A DNA stretch of 23,291 nt from an uncultured Desulfobulbaceae bacterium (GTDB lineage Bacteria; Desulfobacterota; Desulfobulbia; Desulfobulbales; BM004). Position numbers and translations under genes: made by a program. This document shows positions 8,833 through 15,762 of the stretch, one piece after another (the first letter of the stretch is position 1; each line of letters opens with the position of its first letter). Where the stretch lies: positions 1 through 23,291 of the forward strand of contig CAMYJP010000027.1 of NCBI GenBank assembly GCA_947258675.1. The letters run 5' to 3'. The notes under the pieces were generated by a model. The model did not search any database and was not told where the DNA came from. It was given only the letters and a program-made list of their open reading frames with translations.

Positions 8833-10591
8833 GAATCATTTTCTCCATTTTTTCATAAATATCGTTGGGTGATATCGGTTGACCTGTTGTTTTTGTCAGT
8901 CTCTCAGGGTCTTTTCTATAAAGATGGCTGATCAGATTAGCCAGCTGTCCTTCAAAGTTCAATTCAGGAATCAAAACAGCGTTGCACTTTTCCATGAATG
9001 CCCTGATCTGATCGGCGTGAAAGGGAGATATAGAAGTTATTTTTAATGCTCCTGCTTTCCAGCCATTTTTCTGGCCCATTTGCACTGCTTCAAGGGCGGA
9101 ACCAAATGTAGACCCCCAGGCTACAACACCGATGTCCAAGCGCCCGTTCACAGAGAATTCCTCGGGAACCGGGAGGTCCTGCAAGGCATTATATATTTTT
9201 TGATGCCGCTTTTCTGACATGATCATGTGATTTTCCGGTGAGTATTCAGGAATCCCTTTCTCTGAATGTTCAAGGCCTGTGGTAGTAAAAATGAACCCGC
9301 TCATCCCAGGGATCGATCGTGGAGAAATCCCGGTTTCGGTTACTTCGAAACGGTGGTAATTTTCTTTTGACGATTCATCCGGATACACATTCCAATCTTC
9401 GAGTTGCTCATCTGTGGCCCGGACCATGCGCACCGTCTCAACACGATTATTGAGAAAAAAATCCGTTAAAATTATTACCGGGGTCTGGTACTTTTCCGCC
9501 AGTTGAAAACTATTCACTGTGTATGCATAACATTCCATAACCGAGGTGGGCGCAAGAACAAGCCGGGCAGAATCTCCAGGCCCTCCAAAAACCGCAGCCT
9601 GCAGGTCTGACTGCTCCGTTTTAGTAGGCAACCCCGTGGCCGGTCCGCCTCTCTGAGCATTAATTATTACCGCCGGTATCTCAGCCATTGTTCCATGGGT
9701 TATCAACTCGGTCATTAATGCAAAACCTGGCCCTGAAGTTGCTGTCATCGCCCTGCTGCCGGCATAAAAACTCCCCAGTACCGCACCGATGGAAGAAATT
9801 TCATCCTCCATCTGCAGAACACTGCCTCCTGCCTCGGGCAATTTTTTTGCCAAATACTCCATAATCGGAGTTGCCGGTGTAATAGGGTAACCGAAATAAT
9901 TTTTAACTTTGGCATCAAGGGCCGCCTGGCCGATTGCAACATTGCCGGACAGTAGAATTCTCTCTGAATTGCCGGTTTTTTCTACCTGACCAAGAGTATC
10001 AATTGTGTGGTTAGATAAATTTTCCTGAACATACCTATAGGCGGCGTCGAAACTACCCAAATTTCCCGCCAATACCTTTTCACCTTTAGCTTGAAACTTT
10101 TCAGTTATAACTGCATGGAATGGTTCCGTCGGCATGCTGTAAAGAGCGGCAAATCCTCCCAGAGCCGCTATATTCCTACCTCTTGCGGTTCCAGCCGCTT
10201 CGGTAGCCAGATCTCCAAAGGGAATACCAAGCAGGTTGGTACCCGGTTCAACATGGGCGGCAAGTGAACGTCCCTCTGGAACCAATGCAGGAGGACGATT
10301 ATCGATAAGAACTGTAGCGCTGTCTGCCAGATATGGAAGCCGTGAGAGGGATTGTTCATCATCCAGAGATATCAGTACATGGGTCTGTTTGGTTAAGGCG
10401 AGCATTTCGTGGTCACCGATTCGAGATCGCGTCACACAACGGCCGAAACCTCTGATTTCTGCTGGATACGAATCAAAAGCCATGACCGACAGGCCGGCCC
10501 TTGACATTGCTGCATTTAAAAGTCCTCCAGCCGCTATGGTGCCATCACCGGACATACCGCATATTTCAATTGTCAAATCTATTTGGCCCAT
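8816..10591 (-). CDS. korA: 2-oxoglutarate:ferredoxin oxidoreductase, fused gamma-alpha subunit
   Basis: About 591 residues. The N-terminal gamma domain (roughly 1-190) opens with CGMSGDGTIAAGG. The alpha domain follows, with SGNVAIGQAA, YFGYPITPATPIMEYL, the TSGPGFALMTE loop, and QRGGPATGLPTKTEQSDL, all hallmarks of the KorA/VorB-type fused 2-oxoacid:acceptor oxidoreductase. It pairs with KorB to form the catalytic unit. I chose the ATG at 10591: GGAG lies 7 nt upstream and it begins one base after the stop of the preceding gene. An upstream start at 10636 would add 15 residues overlapping that gene and has no conserved content. The tight spacing to both neighbours suggests a stoichiometric complex. 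Confidence 0.93.
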   Translation of the reverse strand: MGQIDLTIEICGMSGDGTIAAGGLLNAAMSRAGLSVMAFDSYPAEIRGFGRCVTRSRIGDHEMLALTKQTHVLISLDDEQSLSRLPYLADSATVLIDNRPPALVPEGRSLAAHVEPGTNLLGIPFGDLATEAAGTARGRNIAALGGFAALYSMPTEPFHAVITEKFQAKGEKVLAGNLGSFDAAYRYVQENLSNHTIDTLGQVEKTGNSERILLSGNVAIGQAALDAKVKNYFGYPITPATPIMEYLAKKLPEAGGSVLQMEDEISSIGAVLGSFYAGSRAMTATSGPGFALMTELITHGTMAEIPAVIINAQRGGPATGLPTKTEQSDLQAAVFGGPGDSARLVLAPTSVMECYAYTVNSFQLAEKYQTPVIILTDFFLNNRVETVRMVRATDEQLEDWNVYPDESSKENYHRFEVTETGISPRSIPGMSGFIFTTTGLEHSEKGIPEYSPENHMIMSEKRHQKIYNALQDLPVPEEFSVNGRLDIGVVAWGSTFGSALEAVQMGQKNGWKAGALKITSISPFHADQIRAFMEKCNAVLIPELNFEGQLANLISHLYRKDPERLTKTTGQPISPNDIYEKMEKMIRENLR

Positions 10592-10592
10592 A

Positions 10593-11606
10593 TTAAAACT
10601 CCGACCACCATGATGTATTGATTTTAATTCCTTCAATGGAGAAAATACTTTCCGGTTTTACGATACTCTTCGCACCACCGGCCAAATTGGCCGCAGCAAC
10701 TCGTCCTAGAAGTTCGGCATTCTCATGGCCTACAGAAATCCAATAGTCACTGATTTCAGGATGATAAATCTGAGCACAATCTCCGGTCGCATAAATATCA
10801 GGAAAGCCTGTATTTAAAAATTCATCTACCAATATTCCACGGTCAATCCGAAGACCGCTGCTTGCTAAGAACTGAATATCCGGAGCATACCCGTAAAAGG
10901 CTCCCACCATCCCTACATTCAGAACAATTCCGTTCATTGCCACTTCATATTGACCATCAGAAAGCTGAGCAAGACTTCTAAGATGCTCGCAAACCAAAAC
11001 CTCGATACCTTGTTGGGACAATCTTTCTGAAATGAGGCCAAAAAGGTCATCACGCCCACGTAGAGGCCAAAAGGCATCTTCATTCAACATAAAATATATT
11101 TTTTTCTTTAAATGAATGAGCGCTTTGGCCACCGCCAAAGAGGCCAAGTCTCCGCCGATCATCAGTATTGAATCGATTTGCGAGAGTTTATTAATCCAGA
11201 TATTTGCATCTTCCAGGGTCTTAAGCGTGAACATAAGGTCCTTAAAAGCCGACAACCGTTCGGGGATTCGTGGCGCTCCTCCAACAGCTATAATCAATCC
11301 ATCAAAAGGAATTATTTCCTTATGCTCAAGAATCAGCTCCCTATTTCTGACATCCAATGCTGCAACACTCTGGCAGCAACGAAGCTTTATATTTTTTTCT
11401 TTATACGTCTCAAATCGAGATATGTATAACTGCTCTTCCTGAATAATTCCTGCTAAATAATCGGGCAAGCGTTTAGGTAAATAACAAGTACCGCGACCTC
11501 GACTGATAATAGTGATGCGGGCTTTAGGATCATTTTCGCGCAGGGTGAAAGCTGCCTGATTTCCTGCCGGTCCGTTACCGATCACGACAAAATGTTTTTC
11601 AGTCAT
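10593..11606 (-). CDS. FAD/NAD(P)-dependent pyridine-nucleotide oxidoreductase
   Basis: A 337-residue flavoprotein of the nitrite-reductase-like/ferredoxin-reductase-like group. It has an N-terminal FAD fold VVIGNGPAG (7-15), a second Rossmann region with a degenerate glycine motif GGDLAS (151-156) where NAD(P)H would bind, and the C-terminal FAD contact YATGDCAQ. There is no CxxxxC redox disulfide and no iron-sulfur motif. The start is strongly supported by GGAGGTG just upstream, and its ATG overlaps the preceding TGA (ATGA). Lying between the GltD-like protein and KorA, it probably passes electrons between NAD(P)H and the Kor module; the direction and partner are inference. The degenerate second motif leaves open that NAD(P) binding is weak or altered. 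Confidence 0.85.
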   Translation of the reverse strand: MTEKHFVVIGNGPAGNQAAFTLRENDPKARITIISRGRGTCYLPKRLPDYLAGIIQEEQLYISRFETYKEKNIKLRCCQSVAALDVRNRELILEHKEIIPFDGLIIAVGGAPRIPERLSAFKDLMFTLKTLEDANIWINKLSQIDSILMIGGDLASLAVAKALIHLKKKIYFMLNEDAFWPLRGRDDLFGLISERLSQQGIEVLVCEHLRSLAQLSDGQYEVAMNGIVLNVGMVGAFYGYAPDIQFLASSGLRIDRGILVDEFLNTGFPDIYATGDCAQIYHPEISDYWISVGHENAELLGRVAAANLAGGAKSIVKPESIFSIEGIKINTSWWSEF

Positions 11607-13351
11607 TGTGCACCTCCACCGGGATCGAACTTTTCAACCTGCTCCACCTTTGTTACTGAAATACAGTCAACCGGACAGACTCGTACACATTCACCACAGC
11701 GAATACAGCGGGAATTATCTATAACAACAGCATTGACATCTTCCCAATTGCTTGTTTCAACAAAACCTGTAATGGCACCTGCTTCATTAGTGCTGATTTC
11801 ATTTACAAGTTTGATACAATCGCGGGGGGCGACATCAATACAATAGCGACAGTAGATGCAGGTGCTGATATCAATCTCGTAGTGGAGGTAGCAAAGATAG
11901 CAGCGTTTGGCTTCTTCCAGGGCCATCTCTTGTGTAAAGCCTGTTTCCACCTCCGGCAAAGGAGGATTGATGCGATCCTTTACTGAATCGACCGTTGGTA
12001 TATCCTGCCTTGGCAGAAAATCCCAGGATCGTTGCCGATCTGTTATATCCGTATCCTCCATACGGACGGCCTTTTCTCTGTATTGTCCACCGGTAAGATC
12101 GCGGGCAATCTTTTCAGCCGCCCATCTTCCTGCAGCAATTGCCTCAATTACTGTGGAAGGGCCGCTCAAATAATCTCCAGCGATATAAAGCCCTGGGACT
12201 GAACTCTGATAACTTTCTCTGTCGGTTTCTAAAACGTTCTTTCCAGGTATACTGATAGGCTGAGGCCTCTGGCCGGCAGCAACAATGACTGTATCTGCGG
12301 GCAAAATAAATTCGCTGCCTTCAATAGGAGTAATTTTTCTTTTTCCTTCCTTTCCCAGAGGACCGGGGTGTGTGCGGACGAATTCGACTCCCTCAACCTG
12401 GGATTCTCCATTTATTCGCCGGGAAAGCATAAGTGATTCGATTTTGACCCCTTCGACCTTGGTCTCATGGATTTCATCTTTCGTAACCGTCATGTCCTGT
12501 TCTGTACGCCGCAGGCATATTCGTATATCCTTGGAACCTAGCCGCAAAGCAGAACGGGCACAGTCAAAGGCAGTGAAGCCGGCACCTATCACTAAAACCT
12601 TTTCACCCAGCGGTGGCGGATTATCGCGGCAAACATCCATCATGAACTCAAGACCTGAGTAGACCCCAGACAGATCTTCCCCGGGTATATTTAATTTGTT
12701 GGATTGATAACAACCAGCTGCCAGAAGCACAGCATCACAATCCTGTAACAAGACACCTACTGGGATATCGGCACCTATTCTGACTCCGGTTTTAAGCTTT
12801 ACCCCGAGTCCAAGAATTCTATCAATTTCTTCTTTAATAATGTCACGGGGAAGTCTGAATTCCGGGATTCCATATCGCAGCATTCCTCCAGGCTCATCAA
12901 AGGCTTCAAAAATAGTGACAGAAAAACCGATACTTGCAAGATCGTGAGCAGCGGAAAGTCCAGCCGGCCCTGCACCGATAATAGCTACTTTCTTGTCAAT
13001 TGGCTCTATTGCAGATGTAATGCATCCACTCTTTTTTTCACGTAAATCAGCTGCAGCCCTCTTTATATGGCAGATGTTGACCGAACGACCTAGTTCAGGC
13101 TCACCATGACGGCACTTATCTTCACACGGTCTGGAACAGACACGCCCGAGAATACCGGGGAGAATATTTGACAGGTGATTGATCTCATAAGATTTTCCGT
13201 ATTGTTTTTCATAAAGATAGCGAATGTAAGAAGGAATGTTGGTAAACGCGGGACATGCGGACTGGCATGGGATATTGACATCTATATAAAAAAAATCTTC
13301 CGGTTCCGAGGAATAGACAACTTTTGCAGGATCGGTGTCATTTTTTTTCAT
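11603..13351 (-). CDS. GltD/NfnB-like NAD(P) oxidoreductase with C-terminal ferredoxin domain
   Basis: A 582-residue multi-cluster flavoprotein. The N-terminal GltD-type domain has Cys29, Cys33, Cys72, Cys76, Cys80 and Cys94 for [4Fe-4S] clusters. FAD site GAGPAG is at 126-131, followed by GGMLRYGIPEFRLP, the NAD(P) fold VIGAGFTAFDCARSA, and the GDYLSGPSTVIEAIAAG contact. The C-terminal domain has two further motifs: RCYLC...CIYCRYCIDVAP, where alanine replaces the usual fourth cysteine but a Cys follows four residues on, and a canonical RCIRCGECVRVCP. It is not a glutamate synthase subunit by context, as there is no GltB nearby. As first gene of the Kor cluster it may supply the ferredoxin function missing from KorAB and couple it to NAD(P)H. 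Start: AGGAG 7 nt upstream of the ATG. It ends in a 4-bp overlap with the next gene. Confidence 0.88.
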   Translation of the reverse strand: MKKNDTDPAKVVYSSEPEDFFYIDVNIPCQSACPAFTNIPSYIRYLYEKQYGKSYEINHLSNILPGILGRVCSRPCEDKCRHGEPELGRSVNICHIKRAAADLREKKSGCITSAIEPIDKKVAIIGAGPAGLSAAHDLASIGFSVTIFEAFDEPGGMLRYGIPEFRLPRDIIKEEIDRILGLGVKLKTGVRIGADIPVGVLLQDCDAVLLAAGCYQSNKLNIPGEDLSGVYSGLEFMMDVCRDNPPPLGEKVLVIGAGFTAFDCARSALRLGSKDIRICLRRTEQDMTVTKDEIHETKVEGVKIESLMLSRRINGESQVEGVEFVRTHPGPLGKEGKRKITPIEGSEFILPADTVIVAAGQRPQPISIPGKNVLETDRESYQSSVPGLYIAGDYLSGPSTVIEAIAAGRWAAEKIARDLTGGQYREKAVRMEDTDITDRQRSWDFLPRQDIPTVDSVKDRINPPLPEVETGFTQEMALEEAKRCYLCYLHYEIDISTCIYCRYCIDVAPRDCIKLVNEISTNEAGAITGFVETSNWEDVNAVVIDNSRCIRCGECVRVCPVDCISVTKVEQVEKFDPGGGAQ

Positions 13352-13709
13352 TTTATTACTCCTATCAAAATAGGAAAAGGATGGATCGATGGAGAAGGCA
13401 TATCCGACAAGCGATTTTACCTATCAAAAGTGATTACTCAACTTCTTAAAATAAAAAAAAATCAACACAATAGACCATATACAACAAAGCATGTTTCAAA
13501 CCCTAATGTAAGAGCACACCCTGCTGTAATACATAAGCCATTTCATGAAACATGAATTTATAGATTTCCTTATCGTTTTAAAATAATAAACAGTGTATTT
13601 AACATTGTCTAGACATCCTTTTAAAAAGGTAATCAGAGTCACCTGCTGCAAATCACCCCATAATGAAAATTCCTTTTTTGCCGATAAGGATAGAATAGGT
13701 TACTATTCG

Positions 13710-13963
13710 CCTGAATAATTCATGAGCATTTTGGAAAAATAAATTAATCTTATTGAGTTACACTATTATTAAAATATTTCTTTCCTGTTTTTCAAACTCC
13801 ATACTGTTTCTGGAAACCGAGTAAAGGCTTTTCCAAAATTGCGCACCATGGGCGTAACGATTCGGCTGAGTCTCCAGTGTCACCAGCGATTCAGCATACT
13901 TGAGTATAGCTGAACCGCTTCTTCCTCGGATCTCCAACCACTTCGTTACGTGAATTTTTCAGG
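13710..13963. repeat. Possible MITE-like element with 13-bp terminal inverted repeats
   Basis: The left end CCTGAATAATTCA (13710-13722) pairs with the reverse complement of 13951-13963 at 12 of 13 positions. Inside, CGTAACGA (13853-13860) pairs exactly with TCGTTACG (13943-13950), and a strong hairpin sits at 13885-13919. The left end extends to a 22-bp match with 6078-6099. No transposase gene and no clear target-site duplication are seen, so a mobile origin is only a hypothesis; it could also be a decayed fragment of a larger element. Confidence 0.45.
13885..13919. repeat. Near-perfect 35-bp hairpin
   Basis: The left arm AGCGATTCAGCATACT and the right arm AGTATAGCTGAACCGCT are complementary apart from one A/C mismatch (G-U on the other strand) and one bulged base, with a 2-nt centre. 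It lies 76 bp upstream of the OmpA-domain start, at the core of the inverted-repeat element. No T-run follows, so a terminator is unlikely. Confidence 0.75.
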
Positions 13964-13995
13964 TTAATTTCCTCAACTATATTCCAGGACTCGGC

Positions 13996-14865
13996 ATGAA
14001 AATTACAATACTGAAAAAATCTTTAATTACCAACCTGCCTGCTCTACTATTGGCAACCATAATGATTTTCTTTCCCAACCTCTCGTTTAGTTTTCAGGAA
14101 GAATTCACCGTATTTCTTGCTGAAATACAAACATCATCCACCCCAGAAGGCGATCCCAATTTCACTAAAAATCTCTATATTAACGGCGGTGAAGTAAACG
14201 GTCTCAAGGAGTCAGCTATTCTCGATGTTTATAGATCGAAAACTGTCAGAGATACAGACAACGGGCAAGATTATGCGATTAAGGTCCATGTGGGGCAGAT
14301 TAAAATAGTCAGCTTGCATAATGACATTTCAATTACCCGAATTGTTGGTCTGGCATCCAATAAAGACACCCACCTATTGCGTTATCGAACTGTCATGACA
14401 GGAGATCTGGCAGTTCCTAGAAAAGAGGACGATACTATCAAAGGAGACGATATAGTACCTGGGCTTGGACAAGGAATCACCTTATCCGGATCGGGTGTCC
14501 AGATCCCGTCTCATATTCTTTTCGACCTTGCAGACTGGAAATTGAAACCTGAGGCATTGGAAATTCTTTCCAATGTTTACGATACCTTTAATCAATCAAA
14601 AGACAAGGACATCATAATTGAAGGGCATTCTTGCAGCCTTGGAAGTGGAAAGTTCAATCTGGAACTTTCAAAAAAACGAGCGCAGAGCGTTTCAGAATAT
14701 CTCAAGGAAAGTAAGGGAATACCGGCTGATCTTATCCGCATTGAATACTATGGTGAAAACAATCCAATTGCCTCCAACGATACTAAGCTGGGCCGGATGA
14801 AAAACAGGCGGGTGGAAATCCGATTCCAGGAATCGGAGGCAGAGGAATCTTCAGAAGCAATATAG
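13996..14865 (+). CDS. Secreted OmpA-family protein
   Basis: A 289-residue protein with a signal peptide (KKS then a hydrophobic stretch to about residue 32). The middle region (about 35-140) is beta-rich with phrases such as NGLKESAILDVYR and VMTGDLAVP; I do not recognise it with confidence. The OmpA C-terminal peptidoglycan-binding domain spans about 170-277: FDLADWKLKPEA, GHSCSLG, LSKKRAQSV, GENNPIASNDTKLGRMKNRRVEI. The Asp of the usual GHTD motif is Cys213 here, while Arg228 is kept. It likely anchors an envelope component to the cell wall. AGGA lies about 8 nt upstream of the ATG. It is a single gene, divergent from the TCA operon and convergent with batE across a 60-bp gap. Confidence 0.88.
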   Translation: MKITILKKSLITNLPALLLATIMIFFPNLSFSFQEEFTVFLAEIQTSSTPEGDPNFTKNLYINGGEVNGLKESAILDVYRSKTVRDTDNGQDYAIKVHVGQIKIVSLHNDISITRIVGLASNKDTHLLRYRTVMTGDLAVPRKEDDTIKGDDIVPGLGQGITLSGSGVQIPSHILFDLADWKLKPEALEILSNVYDTFNQSKDKDIIIEGHSCSLGSGKFNLELSKKRAQSVSEYLKESKGIPADLIRIEYYGENNPIASNDTKLGRMKNRRVEIRFQESEAEESSEAI

Positions 14866-14925
14866 GGGGATAAACTCCGACTTCGAGCAGTAGGGCATTA
14901 AATCCTAAAAGAGGATAAATAATAA

Positions 14926-15762
14926 TCACATGGTTACCAGTTCAGCACTCTTTTCAGGCACCCAGGTGCGGCGTCCGTCATGTAATTCGATATGGAACCA
15001 ATTATCGCGGACTTCCAAGAGTCTAAAATCCACCCCAGCATGCAGTGGTTCCTCAAAGCTCGGCTGATAGGACTGGCCATCGCCTTTACGGGCTATAGTT
15101 TCGTCGGCCACCAACACACCAGTTTTACTGTTGGATTGAGTATATTGATCGGTAACCAGTGAACCGCCTAACAAGAGGCACACGATCAGGAAAATCCCAA
15201 TATTCCAATGAATCCATGGCCTTTTCCAGAATATACGTAATCCCAAAATTATCCAGAACACGCAGTAGAAAATGGAAAATAACAGGGTTCTAATCTTGGC
15301 AGAAAAATCATAATGCCAGAAAAAAAGAGTCTTCAGTACTTTTTCCTGCTGTTTCACTTCAATATTGTCACGACGCTGACTTAAAACATACTCAAGGTTC
15401 TGCTGTAGATTTGAGTCGTTTGGAATAAATCGCTCTGCTTTACGATAGTTCAGAATTGCCCTGCCAATATCACCCAGTCTGAAATATGCATTGCCTATAT
15501 TGTAAAATAATTTGCCATTTTGAATTCCTTCGGCCACAAGGCGCTCATAACGCAAAACCGCCTTCTGATAGAGTTCTTCTGCCTGATTGATATCTTGATC
15601 AAACAATTCATTGGCCTGATTAAAGAAAGTGTTAGCTTCTCGAAAAAGCTCTTTCTGTGCAGATCCAGCATCAATTGATGTTTCAGTGCTCGCTGCAGAA
15701 ATAGAGGCGATAAAGACAAATCCAAGAAGAAACAAAACATTTTTAAAGGGAACAAAATTCAT
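14926..15762 (-). CDS. batE: BatE-like protein (TPR, two TM, SH3)
   Basis: Last gene of the bat operon, 278 residues. A signal peptide or anchor (1-24) is followed by TPR-like helices (about 30-130: KLFYNIGNAYFRLGDIGRA, LNYRKAERFIPNDSNLQQN), two membrane segments (about 160-180 and 187-205), and a C-terminal bacterial SH3-like domain ending in GRRTWVPEKSAELV. This is the classic BatE order seen in Bacteroides, Leptospira and deltaproteobacterial aerotolerance operons. It is predicted to be an inner-membrane protein with periplasmic TPR and SH3 parts; the molecular role is not known for the family. The ATG overlaps the batD stop as ATGA, with GGAG upstream, so it is translationally coupled. 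No clear terminator follows it. Confidence 0.85.
   Translation of the reverse strand: MNFVPFKNVLFLLGFVFIASISAASTETSIDAGSAQKELFREANTFFNQANELFDQDINQAEELYQKAVLRYERLVAEGIQNGKLFYNIGNAYFRLGDIGRAILNYRKAERFIPNDSNLQQNLEYVLSQRRDNIEVKQQEKVLKTLFFWHYDFSAKIRTLLFSIFYCVFWIILGLRIFWKRPWIHWNIGIFLIVCLLLGGSLVTDQYTQSNSKTGVLVADETIARKGDGQSYQPSFEEPLHAGVDFRLLEVRDNWFHIELHDGRRTWVPEKSAELVTM

Larger units (their letters stand above)
13352..13995. other. Large divergent intergenic region with no gene
   Basis: This 644-bp gap lies between the divergent TCA operon (minus) and the OmpA-domain gene (plus), and must hold both promoters. No open frame looks real. On the TCA side a 10-mer, CCTATCAAAA, occurs twice (13361-13370 and 13420-13429), and TTTCATGAAA (13541-13550) is a perfect palindrome that could be an operator. 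I see no convincing sigma-70 box pair. From 13710 to 13963 the gap carries inverted repeats described separately, so the OmpA gene would have a long structured leader if transcribed from upstream of them. Confidence 0.6.

Noticed and set aside
11603..13351. Glutamate synthase small subunit (gltD)
   Set aside because: No large subunit is present, the C-terminal ferredoxin domain is extra, and it sits in the Kor/TCA operon; a GltD-like electron-transfer role fits better.
13175..13555. Plus-strand open frame reaching into the large intergenic region
   Set aside because: Mostly antisense to the GltD-like gene, low-complexity composition, no ribosome binding site or recognisable motif.
14902..14916. 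Bidirectional terminator between the OmpA gene and batE
   Set aside because: ATCCT/AGGAT is only a 5-bp, AT-rich stem without a proper T-run on either strand.
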